64,000 bases of DNA, from positions 434,001 through 498,000 of the forward strand of contig NZ_JAULBL010000001.1 in NCBI RefSeq assembly GCF_030512175.1, read 5' to 3'. Numbering within the stretch: the stretch's first letter is position 1; every line of letters begins with the position of its first letter. Origin of the DNA: Paeniglutamicibacter sulfureus (GTDB taxonomy: Bacteria; Actinomycetota; Actinomycetes; Actinomycetales; Micrococcaceae). Position numbers and translations under genes: made by a program. Positions 9,527-18,246 of the stretch are shown here, piece by piece. The notes beneath the pieces are model-generated. The model worked only from the letters and a program-made list of their open reading frames with translations. It was not told the origin of the DNA and searched no databases.

Positions 9527-9599
9527 TCTACCTTGGTGTGAAGCAAATGGTTACCGGTGCCGGGGCGCCGAGAACCAATTTACCTGCTGTTGAAGCTAA

Positions 9600-10439
9600 T
9601 TAGGCTCCGACGCGGAAACGTGCGAAGGCGGTGGCGTTGACGCCGGCTTCTTCCAGCACCTTGCCCACGGTCTTCTTGGCGTCCTTGGCGAATGCCTGGT
9701 CGACCAGCACCTGCTCCTTGAAGAAGCCGGTCAGGCGGCCTTCAACGATCTTGGTCATGGCGGCTTCCGGCTTGCCCTCGGCGACAGCGGTCTCCTGGGC
9801 AATGCGGCGCTCGGACTCGACGATCTCGGCGTCGATGTCATCGCGGGAAAGCACGGTCGGTGCCATTGCAGCGGTGTGCACTGCAACGTCGTGTGCAACG
9901 GTGGCTGCGGCTTCGCCGGCGCCGTCCACTGCAACGAGAACGCCAACCTGGGCCGGGAGGTCCTTGGAGGTCTTGTGCAGGTAGGCATCAACCGATGCAC
10001 CCTCGATACGGGACAGGCGGCGAACGATGACCTTCTCGCCCAAGACTGCGCCCTCTTCGGTGACGACGTCGGCAAGGGTCTTGCCCTCGACGTCGACTGC
10101 CAGCAAGGTCTCCAGGTCGGCTGCGCCGGAGGACACGGCAATGTCCAGGACCTTGGCGGCCAGGGCGATGAACTTGTCGTTCTTGGCGACGAAGTCGGTC
10201 TCGCAGGAAAGCTCGATCATGACGCCGACGGTGCCCTCGACAACCTTGGCGGCAACGAGGCCTTCCGAGGTCGAGCGGCCTTCGCGCTTGGTCGCGCCCT
10301 TCAGGCCCTTGATGCGGATGAGCTCCATGGCCTTCTCGGCGTCGCCGTTGGCCTCGTCGAGCGCCTTCTTGACGTCCATCATGCCAGCGCCGGTGCGCTC
10401 GCGCAGTGCCTTAATGTCAGCAGCGGTGTAGTTTGCCAC
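9600..10439 (-). CDS. tsf: Translation elongation factor Ts
   Basis: EF-Ts recycles EF-Tu from the GDP form. The N-terminal UBA-like region (ANYTAADIKALRERTGAGMM, DVKKALDEANGD) and the core IELSCETDFVAKND are diagnostic. I choose the GTG at 10439 because the family begins with ANYTAADIK; an ATG 12 bases upstream is possible. The product is 279 residues, normal for actinobacteria. It follows rpsB as in most bacteria. Confidence 0.97.
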   Translation of the reverse strand: MANYTAADIKALRERTGAGMMDVKKALDEANGDAEKAMELIRIKGLKGATKREGRSTSEGLVAAKVVEGTVGVMIELSCETDFVAKNDKFIALAAKVLDIAVSSGAADLETLLAVDVEGKTLADVVTEEGAVLGEKVIVRRLSRIEGASVDAYLHKTSKDLPAQVGVLVAVDGAGEAAATVAHDVAVHTAAMAPTVLSRDDIDAEIVESERRIAQETAVAEGKPEAAMTKIVEGRLTGFFKEQVLVDQAFAKDAKKTVGKVLEEAGVNATAFARFRVGA

Positions 10440-10521
10440 GTGCAACCCCATTCATAAGTGGTTTTGAGCTTTTTCGCCGAAGGACGGGCCGAATGTGGCC
10501 CGTCCCGCGGTTTGTCTCCGG

Positions 10522-10558
10522 TTGTCGGCGCTCCCCCGCAAAAGGGGAGCGCCGACAA
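10522..10558. terminator. Strong hairpin between rpsB and tsf
   Basis: A perfect 15-bp stem (TTGTCGGCGCTCCCC and its complement, loop CGCAAAA) lies in the rpsB-tsf gap. There is no T run after it on the minus strand, so it may be a partial terminator, a processing site or an mRNA-stabilising element that sets the rpsB:tsf ratio. Confidence 0.6.
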
Positions 10559-10579
10559 CAAGCGACCTTGGTTTTGTGA

Positions 10580-11464
10580 CTACTCGGCCGAAGCGGCCGG
10601 TGCTTCCTCGGCTGCCGGAGCAGCTTCAGCGGCGGGTGCTTCCTCGGCTGCCGGAGCAGCTTCGGCGGCGGGTGCTTCAGCAGCGGGTGCCTCGGCCTTG
10701 CCGGCCTCGAGCAGTTCGCGCTCCCACTCGGCCAACGGCTCGGCCGGAGCTTCGGTGTTGCCTGCAGCCTTGTTGTTGCGGGCGATCAGGCCAGCGGCAA
10801 CGGCGTCGGCAACGACGCGGGTGAGCAGGTTGACGGAGCGGATGGCGTCGTCGTTGCCCGGGATCGGGTACTGGACTTCGTCCGGGTCGCAGTTGGTGTC
10901 GAGGATGGCAACAACCGGGATGCCCAGCTTGCGTGCCTCATCGATGGCCAGGTGCTCCTTCTTGGTGTCGACAACCCAGAGGACCGAAGGGGTCTTCGTC
11001 AGGTTGCGGATACCGCCAAGGTTGGTCTGAAGCTTGGTCAGCTCGCGCTTGAGCAGCAGCAGCTCCTTCTTGGTGTGGCCCGAACCGGCAACATCCTCGA
11101 AGTTGATTTCTTCCAGTTCCTTCATGCGCGAGATGCGCTTGGAAACGGTCTGGAAGTTGGTGAGCATGCCACCGAGCCAGCGCTGGTTGACGAAAGGCTG
11201 GCCAACGCGGGTAGCCTGCTCCGAAATTGCTTCCTGAGCCTGCTTCTTGGTGCCAACGAACAGAACGGTGCCGCCGTGGGCAACGGTCTGCTTGACGAAC
11301 TCGTAGGCGCGGTCGATGTACGACAGCGACTGCTGCAAGTCAATGATGTAGATGCCGTTGCGCTCCGTGAAGATGAAACGCTTCATCTTCGGGTTCCAAC
11401 GACGGGTCTGGTGTCCAAAGTGAACGCCGCTGTCGAGCAGCTGGCGCATGGTTACGACTGGCAT
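10580..11464 (-). CDS. rpsB: 30S ribosomal protein S2
   Basis: S2 is a small-subunit protein. The start [20 protein letters not shown] has an AAGGAG site, and the core shows [31 protein letters not shown] and [19 protein letters not shown]. The 294-residue length is above the usual 240-260 because of an acidic Ala/Pro/Glu tail built from [12 protein letters not shown] repeats, as seen in other actinobacteria. tsf follows. Confidence 0.98.
   Translation of the reverse strand: MPVVTMRQLLDSGVHFGHQTRRWNPKMKRFIFTERNGIYIIDLQQSLSYIDRAYEFVKQTVAHGGTVLFVGTKKQAQEAISEQATRVGQPFVNQRWLGGMLTNFQTVSKRISRMKELEEINFEDVAGSGHTKKELLLLKRELTKLQTNLGGIRNLTKTPSVLWVVDTKKEHLAIDEARKLGIPVVAILDTNCDPDEVQYPIPGNDDAIRSVNLLTRVVADAVAAGLIARNNKAAGNTEAPAEPLAEWERELLEAGKAEAPAAEAPAAEAAPAAEEAPAAEAAPAAEEAPAASAE
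10599..10663. repeat. Tandem 36-bp repeat inside the rpsB tail
   Basis: Two near-identical copies of a 36-base unit (identical over 29 bases, starting at 10599 and 10635) encode the [12 protein letters not shown] repeats at the C-terminus of S2. Confidence 0.8.
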
Positions 11465-11899
11465 GTCGCAACTCCTTCCGGCAGTAGCTGGCCGGCCCAT
11501 CACTGGGCCGCGGTAACTGCCATTGTTATCGGTTGATGGTGCGCATCCGGTATTGGACGCGACCCCTGGCATGAGCAGAACGGCAAACCGTTCCTGGCCT
11601 GACCCCTCCCGAATGTATTCGGACCGCGGGCCTGCCAGTCGCACACGCAACAGATCGCCACGGAAGTGGGATTTTCAGGTGTGGATGACTCATACGCGAA
11701 GTCGGTTTCTTGTAGTCCCTCAATCAGCGCATGCTTCAAGAGGGCACAGGGAACCGCATGCTCAAGTGTACTACAGGCAGGTGGCGCCAAAATTGACACA
11801 TCCGCACAAGGACAAGGGACGTGCATCACACGCCGGAAACCTCCACAAAGCGGTGGAGATCGGGCCGGGGGCCATCCGTACGGACCCATGCTTGGGGTC
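11465..11899. other. Divergent intergenic region rpsB / M23 gene
   Basis: This stretch of about 435 bases has no convincing gene. It must contain the rpsB promoter and leader. Close to the rpsB start it holds a perfect 7-bp hairpin (CGGCCCA, loop of 4, TGGGCCG at 11493-11510) inside weaker outer pairing (GCAGT near 11481 with ACTGC near 11516), just before the ribosome site. This could be a leader that responds to S2, which is inference. Confidence 0.5.
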
Positions 11900-12421
11900 A
11901 TGAAAATGGTTTCGTCCCTGGCAGGCTTAATGATTGGCACCGCCGTGCTGTTGGCCCCGGCCAGTGCTTCCCCGCCCGCCCCTCGCCCTGCAAGCCAAGG
12001 CCTGGTCCCGGCCGGCGCATGGAGTTGGCCATTGCCCCCGGTGCCGCGACTCGTGCGCGGATTCGACCCTCCGGCCCAACGCTGGCTCAGCGGCCACCGG
12101 GGCGCCGACCTTCAGGCAGCCCCCGGTGACACCGTCCGCGCACCTTCCGGAGGCATAGTCTCCTTCGCGGGGCACATCGTGGACCGGCCGGTCATTGTCA
12201 TCAACCACGGTTCCGGTTTGCTCTCCAGCTTCGAGCCGGTGCGTAGCACCTTGGAGGTCGGCGCCATCGTCTCGGAGGGCGACGAGATCGGCATGGTCGG
12301 GGCCGGTGCGCACTGTGACGCGCTCTGCCTGCACTGGGGATTGCGGCTGGACGGTGAATACATCGACCCGCTGCTCACCATCATCGACACCCGCCCCTCG
12401 ATTCTCTTGCCGCTGGACTAG
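11900..12421 (+). CDS. Secreted M23-family peptidase-like protein, degenerate active site
   Basis: A signal peptide is evident (MKMVSSLAGLMIGTAVLLAP, then ASA). The rest is a compact M23 (lysostaphin-type) domain: SGHRGADLQAAPGDTVRAP gives the zinc-ligand His and Asp. The usual C-terminal HxH reads CLHWGLRL, so the first His is Cys. The family normally cuts peptidoglycan cross-bridges; with this change it may be inactive and act as a binder or activator. I start at MKMV; an ATG 12 bases upstream is also possible. The stop shares the CTAG with the converging glycosyltransferase stop. Confidence 0.82.
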   Translation: MKMVSSLAGLMIGTAVLLAPASASPPAPRPASQGLVPAGAWSWPLPPVPRLVRGFDPPAQRWLSGHRGADLQAAPGDTVRAPSGGIVSFAGHIVDRPVIVINHGSGLLSSFEPVRSTLEVGAIVSEGDEIGMVGAGAHCDALCLHWGLRLDGEYIDPLLTIIDTRPSILLPLD

Positions 12422-13620
12422 CCGCTCGGCAGGCTTCGGGACCTGAATTCGCGATCCGCGTCCTCGTAGACCTTGATCATGAGTTGGGTCTGCCGGCTTT
12501 GCAGGAATGATGCAGGGTCGAAGGACGATGTCAACGGACCGTGGCCCGCCTTGACCTGGTCGACACAATCTTCCAGGGCCGTGGCGAGCGCGGCAACCGT
12601 ATCGTCCTCGGTGAGCCAGTAGACGCCCTTGGGCAAGTCCTCGGCAATATTCCGGTCACTGAGCAGCGAAGGTGTGCCCAGGGCGGCCGCCTCGTAGACC
12701 GTCATGCCCTGGGTCTCGAATCCCTGGGACGTCTGGACCAGTGCATCGGCCCGCCGGAGCTCCGTAAGCATTTGCCCGTAGGGGACCTTGCCGCGGATAA
12801 CCACGGTTGGCCTATCCATGGCCTGGGCCTTGGCTTCGGCCTTGGCCCGGTCCGCTCCGTCGCCAAAAACGTGGATCTCCGCGTCGATATTGGAGAGTGC
12901 CACGGCGTCGAGGAAGGGAAGCAGTCGCTTCTCCGCACTAAACCTCCCCACCCAGGCCAGCCTCGGCCGCGTGTTGGGTTTGGCGGATGGCTGGGCCAGC
13001 AAATCCGACGCGAGGCCATCGTCCATTCCGTTGGGAACGACCTCGACGCGCGCAAAAACGCGTTCGTCCTCCAACAGGCGGGCGAAATGGCTGGAGGGCG
13101 CGGTCACGCGTTGGGCGTGATCGGTGAACCGCTGCAGATATGTCCAGGCATCGGCAGCCACCGGCTTGCCCGTGCCCAGGAATGCCTTCTGGGCAAGGCC
13201 GAACCCGCGCTGGACCAGACCCGGCAGCGGCATAGTCGCGGCAATCCCCACATCGAGGCGGTTATGCATGGTGTGGACGACGGGAAGGTTGTTGTCCTTG
13301 GCGAACCGATAGCCAATGATGGCCTGCCAGAAGTCTGCCTGGACGTGCACCACGTCGACTGGTCCGCGCTCGGTCATTGCCTTGGCCAACAACTTGTCGC
13401 TGACCTTGCCGGGGATGGATATGGAGTACTCCCCCGGTCCCAGGGGCAAGGAAGGCAGCTCGATGACGGCCTGGTCGGGGATGTGCTTGCCGCGGTACTT
13501 GGGTGAAACGATCGTCACCCGGTGTCCTGCCAGCTCAAGAAACCGCCGCTGCAGCCGGACGGAGGTCTGCATGCCACCCAGGGTGTCGGGGTGCTGGTCG
13601 ACAAACATAACGCAATGCAT
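12418..13620 (-). CDS. GT4-type glycosyltransferase
   Basis: A two-domain GT-B enzyme of 400 residues with the start MHCVMFVDQHPDTLGGMQTS (the glycine-rich N-terminal loop of GT4). The C-terminal domain has WVGRFSAEKRLLPFL and the EX7E nucleotide-sugar motif in FETQGMTVYEAAALGTPSLL. Such enzymes transfer a sugar, often mannose or glucose from GDP- or UDP-sugar, to a lipid or glycan acceptor. The nearby second GT4 gene and lipid genes suggest glycolipid or lipoglycan synthesis. The acceptor is unknown. The AAAGGA ribosome site lies about 13 bases before the ATG. Confidence 0.87.
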   Translation of the reverse strand: MHCVMFVDQHPDTLGGMQTSVRLQRRFLELAGHRVTIVSPKYRGKHIPDQAVIELPSLPLGPGEYSISIPGKVSDKLLAKAMTERGPVDVVHVQADFWQAIIGYRFAKDNNLPVVHTMHNRLDVGIAATMPLPGLVQRGFGLAQKAFLGTGKPVAADAWTYLQRFTDHAQRVTAPSSHFARLLEDERVFARVEVVPNGMDDGLASDLLAQPSAKPNTRPRLAWVGRFSAEKRLLPFLDAVALSNIDAEIHVFGDGADRAKAEAKAQAMDRPTVVIRGKVPYGQMLTELRRADALVQTSQGFETQGMTVYEAAALGTPSLLSDRNIAEDLPKGVYWLTEDDTVAALATALEDCVDQVKAGHGPLTSSFDPASFLQSRQTQLMIKVYEDADREFRSRSLPSG

Positions 13621-13827
13621 TGACCGGGCTCGTCCTTTCTGTAGTCGGGCGTGAAGCTGAAGGTGCGGCAGGCAGAGCATGCCCACGCGAGAGGCGCCAG
13701 GTTCCCTGACGATCAGGTAATTCGAGCCTAATAGAGAAGGAACGGCCATCGCCCAAAGACGTGGCGGGGCGTCTCGCGGGAATCTGGTTGTATGCTGACT
13801 TCTCCCGCAACTACCACCCCGAATGCG

Positions 13828-13876
13828 AAAAACGGCCTAGCCAGAATTCCTGCAAGGATTTTCTGACTAGGCCGTT
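13828..13876 (-). terminator. Intrinsic terminator after tRNA-Met
   Basis: A long stem (AACGGCCTAG plus CAGAA with one mismatch, and the complement at 13861-13876) is followed on the minus strand by TTTTT at 13832-13828. It lies directly after the tRNA 3' end. Confidence 0.88.
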
Positions 13877-13882
13877 GACGTG

Positions 13883-13956
<74 letters not shown>

Positions 13957-14080
13957 AACATGGATGTTCGATCGAATCACCGCCAACTGCGGCAATTGGC
14001 CAAACATCCCCAGCTATCCTAATGGATTCCTTCGCAGGTTTTCATCTTCCCTTGCCGGGAAACTCTGACTGGCGTCAGTA

Positions 14081-15268
14081 TCAGGGAAGAAAATCCTCCG
14101 CGACGGCACCGCGATAGATCGCCTCGAAGGTGTCCATGGTCTTGCTGTGGCTGTGCAGGGCTGCCTTGGCATGGCCTGCTTTGCCCATCACCGCCTGCTC
14201 CGCAGCTGTCATGCCCAGGATCGAATCCAGCTTGCCAGCCAGTCCAGCCAGGTCCCCCGGCTCGAATAGGTAACCGTTGACTCCGTCATCAACAAGGTGC
14301 GGCAAGGCCATCGCATTGGCCAACACCACGGGCTTGGACGCCGAGAGCGCCTCCAGGGTCACCAGGGACTGGAGCTCAGCGGTTCCGGGCTGGCAGAACA
14401 CATCGCAGCGCAGGTACGCTCTGCGCAGTTCTTCGTCGTCGACATGGCCCAGGAAGTGCACGCGGCTCGCAACCCCCTTTTCACGGGCAAGCTTTTCCAA
14501 CGGCGCGCGCTGCTCGCCACCGCCGATGACCTCAAGGTGGGCATCGGGGACCGTCTTCATCAAAGTCAGCGCCTCAATGAGTTCGTTGACGTTCTTCTCA
14601 ACCGCCAGCCTGCCCACGAATAGGATCGTGGGATATGGATTCCGGTCGATCGACTCCGCTGCGCCAAGCTCATAGTTGCTGGAGTCGATCCCGTTGGACA
14701 GCGGCAAGACCTTGTCCAAGCGCGCATACTGGGTCATCGCACGGGCAGCCAGCGGCGTCGGCGTGGTGACAACATTCGCCTTGCCCATGATCTTGCCCAT
14801 GTCGCGCCAAGAGTTCCGCGCCACGATCTTCTTGAACCACTGGGGAAAAGGCAGGAACGGGTCCAGGTTTTCCGGCATGAAGTGGTTCGTTGCCACGGTT
14901 CGGCTACCGCGTTTATTGGCAAAGGCCAGGGCGCCTTGGCCGATCATGTAGTGGCATTGAGCGTGGACCACGTCCGGCTTGATCTCGTCGAGCAGCTGCT
15001 TGATCTCCGGGTTGACTTCCCAGGGGAAGCAAATACGGAAGTATTCATGCGTCGGCACGGCATGCGACCGCAGCCGGTGAACGGTGGCTTCGGGCAGGAC
15101 CTCGGTGACAGTGGGCCCCTTGTCCGGCCGGGTGGCCATGACGTGCACCTCGTGCCCGCGCTCTGTCATGGCGGTGGCCAGTCGATAGCAAAAGACTGCT
15201 GCGCCGTTGACGTCCGGATGATAGGTATCCGCCGCAATCACGATTTTCAATGGTTTCTCGCCCGTCAC
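14081..15268 (-). CDS. GT4-type glycosyltransferase, PimB/mannosyltransferase-like
   Basis: This 395-residue GT-B enzyme begins PLKIVIAADTYHPDVNGAAV. The donor domain shows LFVGRLAVEKNVNELIEAL and the EX7E motif in AELQSLVTLEALSASKPVV. It resembles actinobacterial GDP-mannose-dependent alpha-mannosyltransferases that act on lipid acceptors; this is family-level inference. The start is GTG with AAGGAG 11 bases upstream. It is on the same strand as the GT4 gene at 12418, with a tRNA-Met and its terminator between them, and about 90 bases from a DMT transporter. Confidence 0.87.
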   Translation of the reverse strand: MTGEKPLKIVIAADTYHPDVNGAAVFCYRLATAMTERGHEVHVMATRPDKGPTVTEVLPEATVHRLRSHAVPTHEYFRICFPWEVNPEIKQLLDEIKPDVVHAQCHYMIGQGALAFANKRGSRTVATNHFMPENLDPFLPFPQWFKKIVARNSWRDMGKIMGKANVVTTPTPLAARAMTQYARLDKVLPLSNGIDSSNYELGAAESIDRNPYPTILFVGRLAVEKNVNELIEALTLMKTVPDAHLEVIGGGEQRAPLEKLAREKGVASRVHFLGHVDDEELRRAYLRCDVFCQPGTAELQSLVTLEALSASKPVVLANAMALPHLVDDGVNGYLFEPGDLAGLAGKLDSILGMTAAEQAVMGKAGHAKAALHSHSKTMDTFEAIYRGAVAEDFLP

Positions 15269-15358
15269 GTGGTGCGTTCACTCCTTGACATGACCGCTAT
15301 CGAGGCCACGGTTGTCGTTTCATTGTCTTGTTGGGCAATTGCAGGACTACGGCAAGCT

Positions 15359-16270
15359 CTATTTGCCATCGGTGACCTTGGTCCGCCGTCTGGCTTCGGC
15401 CTTGCGTTCAAGCACGTCCGGGTGATGTCGCGACAAGGCGATCACCCCTACGATAGCAATGCAACCGGCACCGACCATGCTTAGCGCGATGGCGGGTTGG
15501 ACATTGGGATCCAGCTCACCCAGGATCGCGATGCCGATGGAGATCCCGACGATGGGGTCGATCACCGTCAGTCCGGCAATGACCAGGTCCGGCGGGCCCT
15601 TCGAATATGCGTTTTGCACGAAGTAGGAACCGAGCAGGCCGGCAACCACCACCGCCAGGATCGAGTACCACGAAACGTTGGCCAGGAACCGCCCGTTTGG
15701 ATCGAGCAGCGACACGGAAATGGTGCGCACCAGCACCGCCACGAACCCGAAGAGGACCCCGGCACCCAGTATGTAGAAGAACGCGCCGAGTCTATGTGGG
15801 AAGACCACAACGGCCCCGCCGAAAACGGCAACGGCGATCGCCAGGATCAGGATGGTCAGCAGTTCCTGCCCGCTCGTGATCTTGTGCTCCTCGGCACTGA
15901 CCTCGATGGCCAGGAAGACGAAGGCCGCACTTCCCACCATGCAGGCAATGATCGCCAGGATCGTGGGCCGATTCATCTTGATGTGGTGCTCGCGGGCATT
16001 GACCACCGTGGTGATGACCAGCGCAATTGCACCGATGGGCTGGACCACGGTCAATGGAGCGCTCGCCAAGGCATAGACATTCAGGCTCATCCCCATGGCG
16101 AGCAGGACCAAGCCCAGGACCCAGCGGGGAGTCCTAAAAAGACGAAGCATCCCCCATCCGGTCACATCCAGTCCGCCGGCGCTGGCGCGCACCGCACTGG
16201 ATTGTCGCTGCGTGCCAAAGGCCAGAAAGAATGCCCCGGCAATCGCCGCCGTGACCGCTAGCCAGACCAT
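15359..16270 (-). CDS. DMT-family membrane transporter-like protein
   Basis: The 303-residue protein has nine to ten hydrophobic helices in two half repeats, with GSAAFVFLAIEV in the first and GPPDLVIAGLTVIDPIVGIS in the second. This is the layout of EamA/NIPA-like drug/metabolite transporters. The substrate is not evident. The gene starts 13 bases inside the end of the phosphatidyltransferase gene, so the two are co-transcribed, and the C-terminal tail is basic. Confidence 0.8.
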   Translation of the reverse strand: MVWLAVTAAIAGAFFLAFGTQRQSSAVRASAGGLDVTGWGMLRLFRTPRWVLGLVLLAMGMSLNVYALASAPLTVVQPIGAIALVITTVVNAREHHIKMNRPTILAIIACMVGSAAFVFLAIEVSAEEHKITSGQELLTILILAIAVAVFGGAVVVFPHRLGAFFYILGAGVLFGFVAVLVRTISVSLLDPNGRFLANVSWYSILAVVVAGLLGSYFVQNAYSKGPPDLVIAGLTVIDPIVGISIGIAILGELDPNVQPAIALSMVGAGCIAIVGVIALSRHHPDVLERKAEARRRTKVTDGK

Positions 16271-16911
16271 TCAGTTCCCGACCTCAGTGCCCTGGCCTTG
16301 CTCCGCGCCTGTACAAAATACTGCATCGCAGCAATCACGTGAAGTACGCAGGCCAGCGCCAGTGCCCAAGTCGCGATGTCCCCCAGAATGCTTCCCTTGC
16401 CCCAATCCGTGTTTCCCAGCAGCAGCAACGGAGTCCCGACCAAAAGCAACGCGGTACGGAACTTTCCGAGGTTGCTCACCGGCAGATTGGGATTGCCCCG
16501 AAAGAGCACCCATGCGTTGATGATCAAGACGGCATCGGGAACCACGATGGAAAAAACCAGCCATGCCGGGGCTATTCCTGTCGACACAAAGGTCGTGGCG
16601 ACAACAATCAGCGCCAGCCTGTCAGCCACGGGATCCAGCCACTTGCCAACGGTTGAGATCTGATCGAGGCGGCGGGCCGCAAATCCATCGATCCAGTCGG
16701 AGGAACCCAGGATTGCCAACGTGAGCGTAGCCCAGCCGTAATGCATGGTGAGCGTCTGCCAGACGAACACCGGCACCAGAAGGAACCTGAGAACAGTAAT
16801 CAGGTTCGGCACCGTCCAGAAGGTGGCGAGCTCGCGGTATTCAAAGTTGTCGCGTGTCCCCGCTCCAAAAATGCGCATGCCCTCCTCTTTCATGGTCTGT
16901 TCTGTGCTCAT
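16258..16911 (-). CDS. CDP-alcohol phosphatidyltransferase
   Basis: The enzyme displaces CMP from CDP-diacylglycerol with an alcohol to make a phospholipid. The full signature Dx2DGx2ARx8Gx3Dx3D is present from DWIDGFAARRLDQ through GKWLDPVADR (about residues 68-94), and about five membrane helices follow. The length (217) fits PgsA-type phosphatidylglycerophosphate synthases, but a phosphatidylinositol-phosphate or cardiolipin type is possible. It overlaps the downstream DMT gene and lies near two lipid-type glycosyltransferases. Confidence 0.88.
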   Translation of the reverse strand: MSTEQTMKEEGMRIFGAGTRDNFEYRELATFWTVPNLITVLRFLLVPVFVWQTLTMHYGWATLTLAILGSSDWIDGFAARRLDQISTVGKWLDPVADRLALIVVATTFVSTGIAPAWLVFSIVVPDAVLIINAWVLFRGNPNLPVSNLGKFRTALLLVGTPLLLLGNTDWGKGSILGDIATWALALACVLHVIAAMQYFVQARSKARALRSGTEWSG

Positions 16912-16994
16912 GGACTGGTGGGACTATTCACGTGGCATGTAGTTCGCGCTTCCCCGTCCCCTGATCGGGTTGATCGACGGGAGTCGTGACCGGT

Positions 16995-17030
16995 GGTGCG
17001 GCTGTTCAGGGTTTTCAGCCTGGCCGCACC
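16995..17030 (-). terminator. Possible terminator after the holin-family gene
   Basis: An 8-bp stem (GGTGCGGC with GCCGCACC) enclosing a smaller CAGG/CCTG pairing lies just past the stop of the holin-family gene. There is no T run, so the call is moderate. Confidence 0.45.
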
Positions 17031-17040
17031 GGGTTATTGA

Positions 17041-17922
17041 TTACTTGCTCAGTAGCTTGCGCAGGAAGATAAAGAACATCGTCACCGAGCCGGCCATGAT
17101 CGCCAAGGGTTGCCACCGCTCGCGCAGGGCCTCCTTGGTGTTTTCGCCTTCAAAACCGCTGAGGGATCCCACCTTTTCGGTTGCCCGCTCCATGCCTTCG
17201 GAAAACTTCCCCGATGCGGTGTCCGCCAGGTGCCTGGCTTGGCCGGCGGCCTTGGACACCGCGTCGCCGGCGGCTTGTCCCGCGCCGGAGAATTTTTCTC
17301 CAAGGTGGAGTGGCACCTCGAGTTTTTGTCCCAGGCCGTCGCGGTGCAAGGCAATCTTTTCGCGACGTTCCCGGGTGCGGATGATCAGTTCGTTGTGCGT
17401 AGGCTTCTCGGCTTTTGCCTCGTGATCGTCCTTCTTGGCTTCCTTCTCGTCCTGCTCGTCCTTCTTCTTGGACGGTTTCGGCTCGTCAAGCGTCGAAACA
17501 TCGAAGGCGCTGCCGTCCTTGACCACGCCAAGGTCGTGCCGGATCCCGCGAATTGCTTCGTCAGGCAGCAGCGGCATGGTCTTCTTGAACTTGAAGAAGG
17601 CGAATGCGGCAAGGATCAGTGCCAGAACGAGGAATCCGGCAGCGACAAGCAGTGCTGCCAGCCAAGGTTCAATGACCGTTCCGATTCCCATGATCAGGGC
17701 CACGACCAAGGCAATTATCATGAAGGCCAGCAAGGCCAGGGCCACGATACCGGCACCTGCAGCAATGCCAACGCCAATGCCCTTTGACTTCAGGACGATG
17801 GCGGCGATGCGTGCTTCGTCAGCCACCTGGTTCGGGATCAGGTGGCTAAGTCCGCTTACCTGTCCCTTGATGGTTAGTGGCGTTGACTGGTATTGGTTTC
17901 CAGTCGATTCCGATCCAGACAT
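17041..17922 (-). CDS. Phage holin superfamily III (actinobacterial) membrane protein
   Basis: Of 293 residues, about 1-50 hold TIKGQVSGLSHLIPNQVADE, which leads into two strongly hydrophobic helices (about 52-80 and 84-112). This is the pattern annotated as phage holin family / putative actinobacterial holin-X. The middle is highly charged (SKKKDEQDEKEAKKDDHEAK), and the end has a further helix (AIMAGSVTMFFIFLRKLL). No phage genes are nearby, so the name should not be read as prophage evidence. Function is probably envelope-related and is not known. Confidence 0.8.
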   Translation of the reverse strand: MSGSESTGNQYQSTPLTIKGQVSGLSHLIPNQVADEARIAAIVLKSKGIGVGIAAGAGIVALALLAFMIIALVVALIMGIGTVIEPWLAALLVAAGFLVLALILAAFAFFKFKKTMPLLPDEAIRGIRHDLGVVKDGSAFDVSTLDEPKPSKKKDEQDEKEAKKDDHEAKAEKPTHNELIIRTRERREKIALHRDGLGQKLEVPLHLGEKFSGAGQAAGDAVSKAAGQARHLADTASGKFSEGMERATEKVGSLSGFEGENTKEALRERWQPLAIMAGSVTMFFIFLRKLLSK

Positions 17923-18041
17923 GGTCTCTCCGTTTCATGCGGCCTAGGCCCGGGCCGCTCAACCCAAAACTATCACCCGGACGTGCCTAAACGGCTCAAC
18001 CTGCAGGGGTACACCCAGGGTATGAGATCGACTTGAGACAA

Positions 18042-18075
18042 GAAATCCCCGCCCTCCAATGGAGAACGGGGTTTC
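18042..18075 (-). terminator. Terminator after the first tRNA-Asn
   Basis: On the minus strand GAAACCCCG pairs with CGGGGATTTC around an inner CTCC/GGAG hairpin, directly after the tRNA-Asn 3' end. Confidence 0.7.
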
Positions 18076-18084
18076 CTATGTGCG

Positions 18085-18157
18085 CTCCTCCGACTGGACT
18101 TGAACCAGTAACCCTTCGATTAACAGTCGAATGCTCTGCCAATTGAGCTACGGAGGA
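18085..18157 (-). tRNA. tRNA-Asn (GTT), copy 1
   Basis: The minus strand reads as a 73-base tRNA with acceptor TCCTCCG/CGGAGGA, anticodon loop CTGTTAA (anticodon GTT) and T arm CTGG-TTCAAGT-CCAG. CCA is not encoded. It is identical over the tRNA body to the copy at 21796-21868. Confidence 0.96.
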
Positions 18158-18246
18158 ATGAAGCAGGTAAAACACTACCAGAGCGCCGATTGGAACCCCA
18201 AATCGAAAGCTGGTTGATCAGCCCGCACGCCCGGAGCAGGTCCCCA

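Noticed and set aside
17041-17922. Prophage signal from the holin-family gene
   Set aside because: No integrase, capsid, terminase or lysin genes lie nearby; this family is common in actinobacterial chromosomes.
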